DNA from: Erythroxylum novogranatense
Lineage: Eukaryota > Streptophyta > Magnoliopsida > Malpighiales > Erythroxylaceae
Assembly: GCA_029891385.1 (NCBI GenBank)
Contig: CM057228.1
Location: forward strand, 23,308,809 to 23,372,808
Length of the DNA stretch: 64,000 bases
Direction of reading: 5' to 3'
A program made the translations under genes and the position numbers. Position 1 is the first letter of the stretch. Each line of letters starts with the position of its first letter. Positions 11,108 through 22,581 of the stretch are shown here, in pieces. The notes under the pieces were generated by a model, which was given only the letters and a program-made list of their open reading frames with translations, made no database searches and was not told the DNA's origin.

Positions 11108-13407
11108 ATGGAGGCAGCCATGATATACGGAAGACATGTGGATTTCGAGTCATTGAGGAATGATGATATGGATGTGGAACCAGAGATTGTAAGAGCTAGT
11201 TGGAGGAACTTCTTTGAGGTACGAGAACCAGTATACACAAATGAGATTTTTGATTTTTGGAAGAATGCTCAGCTAGTAGACAACACTGTAGTATCATCAG
11301 TAGATGGTGTATCCGTTGTTGTGACTAAGGATTTAATAAAGAAGGTGACCGATTGTCCGTCAGTTGGTGAGACCCTCTCTACCAAGACCGGATGGATGTC
11401 CCAAGTCAGTATGAGAGAGGAAGATGTGAGAAGACAATTATATGGAGCCAATGATCCATGGGAGAGGAAGACCTCTAGTTTGGTTTCGAAGGCGAGGATT
11501 CTCCATGCAATTCTGTTTAATTGCATTTTACCCAGAGCAGGTTCAAGGCATTTGGTGACTACGTTGGATGAACAATGCTTGTTTTACCTGCTAAATCGCA
11601 ATCCCATCGACTTACCCTTCTTAATCTTTCACTACATGATTAAGGGGATGAAGGATATAAATAGCTATCCTTACGGTATGTTGCTTACAAGGTTTTTTAA
11701 GGAATCCGGAGTCCTCCTACATCAAGGACATAGAAGGATTGTACCTGTGAAGAGTAAGATTGATTCAATCATATTACGGCGAATGGGTCTAAGGACTGTA
11801 ATCAAAGAAGAAGCCGACTCATTAAGGAGAACTAGGACTGAGGGGGAGCGTGTTTTCAAGATGACTCCTGCTTCAAGTTCTCGACCTCAAGTGAGTACGA
11901 GATCGCCTGCAGATGAATTAAGAAGAATGATTGGAAGATCGCTAATAAAACAGGGGAGTCCTGGAATGGAAGCAAGTCAATCCCGGAGGACAGAAGAAGG
12001 TGCACCAAAAAGACAAGGAGAAATTCTTTTAAGTGAAATTAGAAAGAAGGTAAAGAGATCGCCTAGGATTCGGACTCTAAGGCAACAAGAAGAAAAGAAT
12101 GCCAGAGACCAGAGTGGGGAATAATCCTCTCAATCTCATGAACCCAGAGCAACAAGATCTTTAGTCTCTATTCTGGAAGAGGATACAGCCACAAAAGCCA
12201 AAGAGACTGAGAAGAAAAGAAAATCAGAATCTGAGAGAGGAAAATCTCGAGTGCAGAAATCTTCAAGACTGAATGAAACAGAAGAAAAGACTAAGAAGAT
12301 TAGTCGGAAGAAGACCGTGTCAACTGTTGGGGAAGTTAGTCGAGAGAAAGAAAACGTTGATCTTTGCTCAAATAGAAAAGAAAGCGAGGAGACACAGCCA
12401 GAAACCCCATTGCTCAACAGGAGGAACCAGTGGAGCAAAACCTGGTTCAGGAGAATCCTAGTGAAGCACAACCAGAGGAAACGACAGAATCAGACTCGGA
12501 TAGTGATGAACCTTGTCTGATGGTATACAGCTATAATAAGTTTTTGAGAAAAAAAAGCTGAAGATCAGAATGGTGGAAGTTGTTACCAGAAGGAGAACTG
12601 CTATTGCAATCTGTAGTCAACCAGTAAAGAAGATACTGGCTGTGGTACGACCTATGTTGATTAATAGTAACACATGGGAATTACTAAAAGAAGATGAAAA
12701 GATCTTCTACGATGCTTTAAGGGATGCTGCTACTAAGCCATACCCTTCAAAACGTCCCTGCAAACCGTGTACTATTTTTCCGATCACTGAAAACACAATA
12801 ATAAAGGTTGCACCAGATATCCAGCCAAGAGTCCCTCTAGATTTGACTAAGGGGAACTCAAAATTACTTCCTGAGGAAGAAGCTAGTGATGATCTGTCCG
12901 CAGATCAAATAGGAGAAGAAGTGCGAAAAATTGATCAGGCATGCGCTTCTACACAAAATAAAGATGAAGCGAAGCTGTACTATCTTGACAAGAAGGAAGA
13001 CCGTCCGATGGGGGAAGAGTAATGCGAGGACATTTATTGAGTTCTTTGTTCGAGCGATTCTGCGTATTAGACCTCGACTAATACACTTGTCTATTCAACT
13101 AGATGCATTACCCTGCAAAGAAGGCGATTCTTCGATGTCGCTGCTCCATTTGACTTAGATCTTCTGAAGTGAAGCGTTTATTCGTCCACCAATGATTGAG
13201 ATAAATGAAGAATACATTCCGACCTCAGATGCTTATACTACTTCAATCCCATTCACTCCTCCCTCAGCAGATGTTGATCAAGCCTCCTCGTCGATTGACC
13301 CACCAGATGAACTCAGCAGATTACGTGGTGAAGTGAATGAGATGAAGGAGACGATCAATGATCTGAAGAAGATGATGATAGAACTACTAAAGAGCCACCA
13401 TCGTTAA
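11108..13407 (+). pseudogene. Env-like / 'putative plant transposon' domain ORF, copy E1
   Basis: The start codon at 11,108 opens 338 codons of a globular N-terminal domain (residues 1-200: RHVDFESLRNDD, WRNFFEVREPVY, LVTTLDEQCLFYLLNRNP, LPFLIFHYMIKGMK) and then a Lys/Arg/Ser-rich region. The type is the extra ORF found downstream of pol in SIRE-like copia elements; its function is unknown. A TAA at 12,122-12,124 stands where copy E2 has CAA. The same frame then continues to about 12,410, shifts once there, and shifts again at the A-run near 12,549-12,556. After a further break at 13,022 the tail (13,192-13,407) ends in a coiled-coil-like heptad stretch. No signal peptide is visible, so 'env-like' rests on position only. 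It is broken in at least four places but is the best preserved long copy. Confidence 0.65.
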
Positions 13408-13628
13408 TCATTTTTTTATTATAACAAATAGGGGGAGGATAAGAGCAGAAAAGAAGAGAATGAACAAGGGGAGAAGAGAATGAGCAGAAAAGAAGAGGGT
13501 GTTCAGAAAAGGTGTCACTGAAGCAGACGAAGAAAGGAAGAAGTCAAAGAAGAAGTTCCGAAGATAAGTTTTTGTTTTTTTCAAAACTTTGTAATTTTGT
13601 TTTCTTTTGTATATAATTTGTTATCATC

Positions 13629-13640
13629 AAAAGGGGAGAT
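13629..13640 (+). other. Polypurine tract before LTR
   Basis: AAAAGGGGAGAT directly precedes an LTR start (TGTTAAGT). A second purine-rich run (AATAGGGGGAGGA) lies about 210 bases upstream, just after the env-like stop codon. Confidence 0.7.
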
Positions 13641-14020
13641 TGTTAAGTACAAATGACTTTACTTAGATATGATTTTGATGAATAACAAAAGAACAAACAA
13701 AAAGAACAGAGCGACATCAAGCGACGCAGACATAAAGCGAGACGCAGACGCTAAGCAAGGCAAGACGAGACACAAAACAGACGCAGACACAAAATGAGCG
13801 CTAAGCAAAGCGAGACTCAGACCACAAAGCGAGCGCAGACGCGAATAGTAAAGTAGACGCAGATGCAAATAATAAAATGAGCGAAGACACGATAATGACG
13901 CAGAAGAAGAATCAAGAAGCAGATGCAAGAGTCAGTTCGAGTTAGTTACAGAACTCAACTGATTAACCGTTTTTTTAAAGATTCAAGAAACAAGAATCAA
14001 GAAGCAGTTGGAGACGAAGG

Positions 14021-14029
14021 CTATAAATA
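14021..14029 (+). promoter_or_regulatory. Putative LTR TATA box
   Basis: CTATAAATA followed by CAAG, in the LTR core, identical to the copy at 2,755. Confidence 0.45.
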
Positions 14030-14228
14030 CAAGTTGAAGCCGAAGATTGCAAAGTTAGACAACGTGAGAAAAAGTGATCGTAAAAGCGTTAAGTGCAAAT
14101 TTAGCCGAGAGTTATTTTACTGTAACAATTGTTTAAATACTTTTCTGAGAGAAAGTAGTATAGATACCCTGCAGAGGATAAGTGTGAAAGAATACTGGTT
14201 GTAGAGACCTGAAGAGGCTCGCAAATTA

Positions 14229-14640
14229 GTAAAATTTTTTAATAATTTAATAACACATTTTTTAATTTTTCATATTGAATTATACATTAAAATTATATAA
14301 TAATATAAGCAATTAAATTAAACAATTAATCCTTTTTTAGTTATGCTTAAATAACAATTAATTAATATTTTTCGACTCATTATAAAGAGTTAATCTCCTT
14401 AACTATATAATCAATTAACTTTGTTTCACCCTTCATATTAATTATTATTACCTTATATTCTTTTAATCCTTAATTAATAACATACTTAATTAATAACATA
14501 CTTAATAAATAACAAAACATTTGGCGATCTTCATATTATACCTTTAATATTTTAATATAATATATTTAATTCTTCTTTATAAAATTTGCCTTACATATTT
14601 AATTTTCTATTATTCAATAAAATTAATCAAATTTATGAAG
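14229..14640. repeat. AT-rich block inside LTR
   Basis: Extremely AT-rich DNA with duplicated TTAATTAATAACATAC words. The homologous LTRs at 17,569 and 34,140 have unrelated sequence here, so this is an insertion or replacement. No terminal repeats or duplications were identified. Confidence 0.45.
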
Positions 14641-14774
14641 TGTCAACCACTCTCTCTCTATTTACATGCTTTTAGATTCAAGTTTTATTACTACCTAGTT
14701 AAGTAAACAAAGTACTAAAAGTTTTGATCAATCGAATCTAACAAAAATTCATCAAGAATTTAACTTCTAACACA

Positions 14775-15040
14775 GTTTCAAAAGAATCATAAAAAGGGAA
14801 TACACAATTGAGATCTGGTGAGTTACAATGGTAACTTCTCCGACAAGGAAGTTTTGGAGGAAATGCGAGGCGATTTTAGAATCCCTATGATTCTAGAATA
14901 CGCGTGATAAGACCTTTCAAGTTGCTCAAGTCGATATCATTGCGGTTGTTCTCATCTCCGACGGTTCATCTTGCTTTCAAAACTCTTTCAATCATCCTAC
15001 CTGAGGCGAAAAACTAACCGAGAGCGGTTTTGTTCAAACA
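14775..15040 (+). other. Leader between LTR and env-like E2
   Basis: Only 266 bases separate the LTR end from the E2 start codon. They contain the conserved GTGAGTTACA..TGGTAACTTCT region. No gag or pol sequence is present, and no initiator-Met primer-binding site of the usual form was found. Confidence 0.5.
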
Positions 15041-17311
15041 ATGGAACCAGCTATGATTTTCGAAAGGCATGTAGACTTCGAGTCATTGAGAAATGATGGC
15101 TTGGATGTAGAACCAGAGATTGAAAGAGCTGGGTGGAGGAATTTCTTTGAGGTTCGAGAACCAGTCTATACTAACGAAGTGTATGAGTTTTGGAAGAACG
15201 CTCAACTTGTGACAACAACGTGGTATCTTCAGTAGATGACATATCTGTTGTTGTGACTAAGGAGGTGATTAAAAAGGTGACTGATTGTCCATCGGTTGGT
15301 GAGACTCTGTCTACCAACGCCGGTTGGATGTCCTAGGTTCGCATGAGAGAAGAAGATGTCAGAAGACAACTATATGGAGCCAATGACTCATCTAAGAGGA
15401 AGACCTCTAGTTTGATTCCGAAGGCTAGGGTTCTTCACGCTATTCTGTTTAATTGCATACTACCCAGAGCAGGTTTAAGAAATTTGGTGACAACTTTGGA
15501 TGAACAATGCTTGTTTTATCTGCTAAATCGCAACCCTGTCGATTTACCCTTCTTAATCCTTCACTACATGATTAAGGGGATGAAGGATACAACTAGTTAT
15601 CCTTACGGTATGCTTCTCACAAGGATTTTTAAGGAATTCGGAATCCTTCTCCACAAAGGAAATAGAAGGATTGTACCAGTGAAGAGTAAGATTGATTCAA
15701 TCACAATAGGGCGAATGGGTCTGAGGACTGTAGGTAAACAAGAAGCCGACTCTTCAAGGAGAACAAGAACTGAGGGGGAGCGTGTCTCGAAGAAGACTCC
15801 CGCTTCAAGCTCTCCAACTCAAGTGAGAATAAAATCGCCTACAGAAGAAATAAGAAGAAGGCGACGGAAGAGGCCGATGAAACCGACAAGTCCTCAAATC
15901 GAAGTAAGTCTACCTCGAAGGACAGAAGAAGGTGCGCCAAAAAGATAAGGAGAAAGTCTTTTAAGTGAAATTACAAAAAAGGCGAATAGATCACCTAGGA
16001 TCTGGACTCTAAGGCAACAAGAAGAAAAGCTTGTCAGAGAACAGAGTCAGGAACAATGTTGTCAATCTCGTGCACCTAGAGTTACAAGATCGTTAGTTTC
16101 TATTCTGGAAGAGGATACAGCCAGAAAAGCCAAAGAAACTGAGAAGAAAAGAAAATCAGAATCGAGAGAGAAAATCTCAAGCGAAGAAATCATCAAGACC
16201 GATCAAGCGTAAGACAAGACTAAGAAGATTAGTCGAAGAAGACCGTCTCAAGCGCCGAGGAGGTTAGTCAAAAGAAAGAAACCCCGATGATGGTCAAAAG
16301 AAAAAAAGCGGCGAGAAGCGAGTTCAGAAATCCACATTCTTGAGCAGGAAGAACCGATGGAGGAAAGCTGGTTGGGAGAATCCCATTGAAGCACAACCGA
16401 GGCAAAAGCGTAATCACACTCGGATAATGATGAACCACATGCGATGGTATACAACTATCATAAGTTTTGAGAAAACAAAAGTGAAGATCAAAATAGTTCA
16501 TTATGTTACGGGATAATCGCTATCGCCATCGGTAGTCAACCAATGAAGAAGGCGATAGTTCTTGTACAATCTATGTCAATAAATAGTGACGTGGAACTTA
16601 CTCAAAGAAGATGAAAAGATGTTCTACTATGCTTTGAGGGATGCCGCTGAAGCCATACCCTACAAAAATTCCACAGAAGTCGTGTACTATTTTTCCAATC
16701 TCGGAAAAGGCGGAAATAAAGATTGTACCAGATATCCAGCCAAGATACCCTTTGGATTTGACTAAGGAGAAATCAAAGCTATTTCCTGAGGAAGAAATTA
16801 GCGATGATCATCTGCAGATCAATTTGAAGAAGAAGTGCATAGAATTGATGATGCATGCGCTGAATGAGAATCAAACGAACTAGTTCTGATCATCTTGACA
16901 AGCGGGAAGACCGTCGATGGGAGGAAGAATAATAACAGGGCGTTTATTGAGTTCCTTGTTTAGAGCAGCTTTATGATCGGGCCTTTATCTACGTACATCG
17001 CCTATTGAAGTCAAGGCATACCCCGCAAGGAAGGCGATTCTTGATGCGCTCCGTTTGACTTAGATCTTCCTGAAGCGGAAACATTTATTCGTCCACCAAC
17101 TATTGAGATCAATGATGAATACATTCCTACCTCTGATGCTTATACTACTTCAATCCCATTCACTCCTCCCTCAGCAGATGTTGATCAAGCCTCCTCGTCG
17201 ATTGACCAACCAGATGAACTCAGCAGATTACGTGGTGAAGTGAATGAGATGAAGGAGACGATCAATGATCTGAAGAAGATGATGACAGAACTCCTGAAGA
17301 GCCATCAGTGA
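15041..17311 (+). pseudogene. Env-like ORF, copy E2, strongly degenerate
   Basis: Homologous to E1 over its full length. The start matches (MEPAMIFERHVDFESL) and the N-terminal domain is readable in two pieces, 15,041-15,235 and 15,343-15,948, separated by a frameshift near 15,210 and a stop in the segment equivalent to E1 'GWMSQV'. Later parts are visible at 16,641-16,880 (KPYPTKIPQKSCTIFPI) and in the tail from about 17,085, ending in the coiled-coil-like heptads and a TGA at 17,309-17,311. Many one-base indels break the middle. It is followed by polypurine runs and an LTR start, as in E1. Its significance is its setting: LTRs on both sides and no gag-pol in between. Function of the family is unknown. 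Confidence 0.6.
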
Positions 17312-17556
17312 TAATCATTTATGATTATAACAAATAGGGGAGAAGAACAGAAAAGAAGAGAAGAATAGAAAAGAAGAGAATAAACAAGAAGAGAAGAGAA
17401 TGAGAAGAAGATGTTCAGAATGTTCAAAGAAGAAGGTGTGACTGAACCAGACGAATGAAAGGAAGAAGTCAAAGAAGAAATTCTGCAGATAAGTTTTTTT
17501 TGTGTTCTTTTCAAAACATTGTATTTTGTTTTCTTTTGTATATAATTTGTTATCAT

Positions 17557-17568
17557 AAAAGGGGAGAT
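17557..17568 (+). other. Polypurine tract before LTR
   Basis: AAAAGGGGAGAT directly before TGTTAAGTCA; same arrangement as at 13,629. Confidence 0.7.
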
Positions 17569-18100
17569 TGTTAAGTCAAATGACTTTACTTACATATGAT
17601 TTTGATGTATAAAAAAGAGAAAATAAAAAGAAAAGAAATATAGATGAAGTCGAAATCGTATTTAAGTCGACATCTGAACGAAGGAACACTGACGCAGATA
17701 CAAAATGAAGCAGCCTTGAAATGAAGCAGACGCTAAGAAAAGCGACGCAGAGCCTTAAAGCAAAGCAGACGCAGACGCAGATGCAAATAGTAAAGCAGAC
17801 GGAGAGTCAGATGCAAATAGTAAAGCAGACGAAGACGCAAATATAGACGCAGAGACACAGATGATATAAAATACAGACGAAGAAAAACAGTTGTGGAATT
17901 CGAAAACAAGACAAAGGAGTCAGTTCGAGTTAGTTACAGAACTCAATTGAATAATCGTTTCTTTAAAGATCCAAGAAATAAGAATACTTGTAACGTTGAA
18001 AGAGATAGTGGAAATCTCAGAAGAAACTGTGAGGATTGGACGTAGCCTACAGTTTGGGGTGAACCAGGATAAAACATTGTGTCAACCATTCTCACTCTCT
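17569..18100 (+). repeat. SIRE-like LTR, 3' truncated
   Basis: Starts TGTTAAGTCAAATGAC and runs through a CAGACG array and the conserved GGGGTGAACCAGGATAAA block. It then breaks at about 18,101 into Helitron-derived sequence at the shared word ATC. Confidence 0.65.
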
Positions 18101-18290
18101 ATCCTTTGGGTAATGACTTTTGCATACACCATTTCTCACGCAAGGGCACTGTTTGTTCATAAAACCACAACGACCGTGGATCATGTGCTTAATGAAAAGA
18201 GAATATAATCTGGAATTGTGATCAGGATTAGGTATTTCAGCTGATATGATTTGATCATAGGAATCTGGATTCAACAACTTAAATTGTGGT
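18101..18290 (-). pseudogene. Helitron Rep fragment
   Basis: This 190-base piece is a near copy of 63,545-63,735. Translated on the minus strand it reads LNPDSYDQIISAEIPNPDHN, then a segment with KHMIHG and a Cys-rich stretch ending in HYPKD. That is the part of the Helitron Rep domain just after the HUH motif. Few substitutions separate the two copies, so the fragment was copied recently or from a close relative. It has no start, stop or catalytic residues and sits between a truncated LTR and unrelated repeats. Confidence 0.8.
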
Positions 18291-18771
18291 TAAGAAGTTA
18301 GAATATAAAGGTGTCAGTGGAGTGCGTGGGAGACATCAAATTTTGTTGTAAGTTATTTTGATGCCAAAGAAATGGTCCTCTTCTTCTCTTTGCAGTCCTC
18401 ATGTTTGCTTACTTCTGGAATACGTTATTGGCATTTGGTAGGAATCGGCATTATCATAGCAGTTAGAAGATTATTGGATAGAAGAAAAATAGATGTGAAA
18501 GTGATTCATACATTTTGGGGGTTAGCGTGTATTTCCTTTCCACAAATAAATAATTATGACGGTGTCCAGAAGTCTATCACGTATGAATTGAAACGTCAAT
18601 TTCTGTTCTGGTCTACTTCTGCAATACGCTATTGGCAGTGTTTGACATTATTTATTTTTTTAAGGAAAAGTATTTGACATTATTATAGCGGCTAGAAGAT
18701 TGTACCTATTAATTGAAAACTCAATCTACGTGACAGAAAAAATCTATGCAGACGGATCCTATTGAAAAGCA
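18291..18771 (+). repeat. Dispersed repeat 2, two tandem-like copies
   Basis: The TACTTCTGNAATACGYTATTGGCA motif with nearby TTATNATAGC and AGAAGATT occurs near 18,415-18,470 and 18,613-18,700. A short piece at 18,300-18,340 resembles dispersed repeat 1 (ATAAAGGTGTCAGTGG against ATAGAGGTATCAGCAG). Confidence 0.45.
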
Positions 18772-19080
18772 TGTTAAGTCAAAATGACTTGACATATATG
18801 ATTTTAATGAATAATAGACGAACAAAAATAGACGAAGTAGAAAAACAGACGGAGAATGCGAAAGCATAAATAATATGTTGACTTCGACTCTTATTTATAA
18901 CCTTAGTGTTCAACTGCTTCTTCAATCTTGCTTCTTGAACCTCGAAACAAGCAGTTATTTAGTTAAGTTCTGTTTTTTGCTTTTGTTTCCGTCTACTTTT
19001 GCTTTCGTCTGTTTTTCAACTTCCGTCTGTTTTCCTCTTTTGGTCTACTTGTCACATTTCGTCTGCTTTTCAAGTTCACG
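18772..19080. repeat. Foldback of SIRE-like LTR pieces
   Basis: A plus-strand LTR start (TGTTAAGTCAAAATGAC, then CAGACG words) is followed from about 18,876 by LTR core and array in the opposite orientation. TTCGACTC..TTTATAA, CTGCTTCTT and CGTCTG words there are reverse complements of the usual order. The two halves could pair through the arrays. Confidence 0.6.
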
Positions 19081-19249
19081 TAAATATGAATTTATTGTCC
19101 TAAAAATATTGGCCTTTGGTTTTGATTTTATGATATATTTAACCATGTTGAGATTTAAATCGATTTCTGAACCGTTCTTCACTTAATGGTTTAGCCAAGA
19201 CACAATCAGGTTAAAAGGGCGTCAAGAGTAACGGCGTCAAGAACACTGA
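19081..19249 (+). other. Left part of leader interrupted by element C
   Basis: The sequence just before element C (AACGGCGTCAAGAACACTGA) matches 10,866-10,885 upstream of E1. It continues on the other side of element C at 31,915 with the leader of E3. Confidence 0.6.
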
Positions 19250-19254
19250 GTTAC
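19250..19254 (+). repeat. Target-site duplication GTTAC, left
   Basis: GTTAC here and at 31,915-31,919 flank element C. Joining the flanks restores the leader order seen before E1 and E2. Confidence 0.85.
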
Positions 19255-20126
19255 TGTTGGGCCCCGAATCGTATTAAGCATGTTTATGTTATTTTTGAGG
19301 TTTAATTTGGAAATTTATTTTGTTGGACATAATTGAGGTTTATAGTGTTTAAAGGGATGAAAGTTAAATGAAGGATTAGTTTATATTAGAATTGAAGTGT
19401 TGTTAGAAATTCGAAGGACTAAAATGGCTTGAGGGTATTTTGGGAAGTTTATTTATGTTCTTAGAATTTAAGGCTTTGAAGGAGGGACTTTTTGGTCTTT
19501 AGGTAGTCATTAAAATGAAAATGAAATGAAGCTAGTGATGAATTGCCGTGGGTGTAGTTGTAACATAAGGAAAATTTTAAGCTTTATGAAAGGATTGCTA
19601 AACTACGTAGTTTTAAGGTTGGAGTAGGTTTTAAATAAAGAAGCAATTAGTTAGTCCATTAGAAGAAGAATCACGAAATTTCTAGAGAAAAGGAGAGGGA
19701 GAGTTTCGGATAAGAGGAAGAAGAAGAAGAAGAGGAAGAAGAAGAAGAAGAAAGAGGCTAGGTCCTTAGGTTTTTCTTGTTTAGTGAAGGGTAGTAGAGT
19801 GTTTAAGAAAGAGAAGAGAAGGAAAGGATTAAGTGTTTTCATCAAAGCCTAGAGAGGGAGAAATTTGACCCTTTCAAGGTAAGAAAAATGATAAATTCTT
19901 TGGAATTATGAGTGGGTTTTGATGCTTCTAGCTTAGGTAAGGTTTGGGTAAAGTTAGGTAGGTTTAATTCTATGTTTTCCTCTCCTAGGTTTGTCTAATT
20001 TTGAGATATCTTTTGTTAATTGGGTTCTCACTTGCTTAATGAAGGTGAAGAGAAGTTGATAGAGTAAGAAACAAGGTCAAGTGTCTAAATTCAAGGCTAA
20101 AGGTTTAAGGTGGGTAATTTCTTAAG
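19255..20126 (+). repeat. Inverted arm: first ~870 bp of element C LTR
   Basis: Reverse complement of about 24,358-25,229 at high identity, starting TGTTGGGCCCCGAATCG and including the (GAA)n/(CTT)n tract. It ends at CTTAA, where the sequence switches to the opposite LTR end. Confidence 0.85.
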
Positions 20127-22492
20127 TGTTGGAACCCCACCCCGGTGAGACACGAGTCCGACGTCCTTCGTAACATCTAGACGCGCATCCCACGAGGGAG
20201 GGATTCCTCACCACGATGAAAAACTTGTTTCTTCATTAAAACTGCATAATCATAAACCTTGTGCTATTAACCTTTCAGGGTCCTTAGCTAAAACTCCACA
20301 TTCGTGGCGAGCGCACACTATTTAAAAATCAAAATCATAAGTTGACTTCGGCATATAAATTGTATCTCTATGCCTCGAGTTCGTTTTGTGACAAGAATCA
20401 CCTCAAACGGAGTTATATAACTCAAGTTATGCTTAAAAAGCCTAAAAGAGCTCATACTCAAATTATGATCTTCAAACCGACCTCTCACTTACTTTAATGC
20501 AAACTTTTTCAATTTGACTCCAAATGGAACCAAGTTTTGTGGAGGGAAAGATATATGTCTTAGAAATCTAATGGTTTAAGCCTCACCTCAATTGGAGGTC
20601 GGATGAGGGATTTATTCCCAAAAGAATAGATCATGTTCACATCCTAATTCAATTTCAACATCTTTTGACGCGATCACCATAACTTTCAATTTATAAATCG
20701 GATTTCTTTCATTTTTGTACCATTAGAAAGTAGACATCTAGATATACAACTTTCATGAAGATCACAAAATGCGATTCGGCCTCTAACATTTCCAAAAGTA
20801 AGCATCTTTCCCATAGATGTCCGTTAAACGGACAGACATGTCCGTTTAACGGACACGTTCGGGTGAAAATGTCCCAAATGATCCGTAAATGTGACTATGT
20901 TATATGTGTTGTTTAAGTTGTTCTTTAAGTGTTGGAACCCCACCCCGGTGAGACACGGGTCTGACGTCCTTCGCGACATCTGGACGCGTATCTCACGAGG
21001 GAGGGATTCCTCACCACGATGGAAAACTTGTTTCTTCATTAAAACTGCATAATCATAAACCTTGTGCTATTAACCTTTCAGGGTCCTTAGCTGAAACTTC
21101 ACATTCGTGGCGAGCGCACACTATTTAAACATCAAAATTATAAGTTGACTTCTGTATATAAATTGTATCTCTATGCCTTGAGTTCGTTTTGTGACAAGAA
21201 TCACCTCAAACGGAGTTATATAACTCAAGTTATGCTTAAAAAGCCTAAAAGAGCTCATACTCAAATTATGATCTTCAAACCGACCTCTCACTTACTTTAA
21301 TGCAAACTTTTTCAATTTGACTTCAAATGGCACCAATTTTTTTGGAGGGAAAGATATATGTCTTAGAAATCTAATGGTTCAAGCCTCACCTCAATTGGAG
21401 GTCGGATGAGAGATTTATTCCCAAAAGAATAGATCATGTTCACATCCTAATTCAATTTCAACATCTTTTGGCGCGATTACTGTAACTTTCAATTTATAAA
21501 TCAGATTTGTTTCGTTTTTATACCATTAGAAAGTAGATATCTATATCTACAACTTTCAAGAAGACCACAAAATGCGATTTGGCCTCTAACATTTCCAAAA
21601 TTAAGCATCTTTCCTGTAGCTGTCCGTTAAACGGACAGACATGTCCTTTTAACGGACACGTTCGATTGAAAGTGTCCTAAATGATCCTTAAATGTGACTA
21701 TGTTATATGTGCTGTTTAAGTTGTTCTTTAAGTGTTGGAACCCCACCCCGGTGAGACGCGGGTCCGACGTCCTTCGTGACATCTGGACGCGTATCCCACT
21801 AGGGAGGGATTCCTCACCACGATGGAAAACTTGTTTCTTCATTAAAACTGCATAATCATAAACCTTGTGCTATTAACCTTTCAGGGTCCTTAGCTGAAAC
21901 TCCACATTCGTGGCAAACGTACACTATTTAAATATCAAAATCATAAGTTGACTTCTACATATAAATTGTAGCTCTATGCCTCGAGTTCGTTTTGTGACAA
22001 GAATCATCTCAAACGGAGTTATATAACTCAAGTTATGCTTAAAAAGCCTAAAAGAGCTCATACTCAAATTATGATCTTCAAACCGACCTCTCACTTACTT
22101 TAATGAAAACGTTTTCAATTTGACTCCAAATGGAACCAATTTTTTTGGAGGGAAATATATATGTCTTATAAATCTAATGGTTCAAGCCTCACCTCAATTG
22201 GAGGTCGGATGAGGGATGCCCAAAAGAATAGATCATGTTCACATCCTAATTCAATTTCAACATCTTTTTGGCGCGATAAGTATAACTTTCAATTTACAAA
22301 TCGGATTTCTTTCTTTTTTGTACCATTAGAAATTAGACATCTAGATCTACAACTTTCATGAAGACCACAAAATTCGATTCGGCCTCTAAAATTTCCAAAA
22401 TTAAGCATCTTTCCCGTAGCTGTCCGTTAAACGGACAGACATGTCCGTTTAACGGACACGTTCGGGTGAAAGTGTCCCAAATGATCCTTAAA
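20127..22492. repeat. 803-bp tandem repeat, three units
   Basis: Units begin with TGTTGGAACCCCACCCCGG at 20,127, 20,930 and 21,733, exactly 803 bases apart twice. Units 1 and 2 end with the same 39-base filler finishing CTTTAAG; the third unit continues into the normal LTR. Confidence 0.9.
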
Positions 22493-22581
22493 TGTCCGTT
22501 AAACGGACATGGGCAGGCTAAGGGGTGTTTCTGCACCCAAGGCTGTCCATTTAACGGACATTCATGTCCGTTTAACGGACA
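20818..22581. repeat. Cluster of 17-bp palindromes in LTR
   Basis: TGTCCGTTAAACGGACA or its reverse complement occurs at 20,818, 20,839, 21,621, 21,642 (one mismatch), 22,421, 22,442, 22,493, 22,544 (one mismatch) and 22,565. The open frames here with repeated CPLNGH / CPFNGQ words are produced by this repeat and are not genes. Confidence 0.9.

Larger units (their letters stand above)
13641..14774 (+). repeat. SIRE-like LTR between E1 and E2
   Basis: Starts TGTTAAGTAC right after a polypurine tract and ends near TTCTAACACA, matching the end of the LTR at 34,834 (ACCAAAACA). It contains the CAGACG array (13,730-13,920), the TATA box and the GCAGAGG..AAGAATACTG block. A 412-base AT-rich segment (about 14,229-14,640) replaces the part that other copies have between GAGGCTCG and the GTGT.CAAC word. 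It is the right LTR of E1 and the left LTR of E2. Confidence 0.7.
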
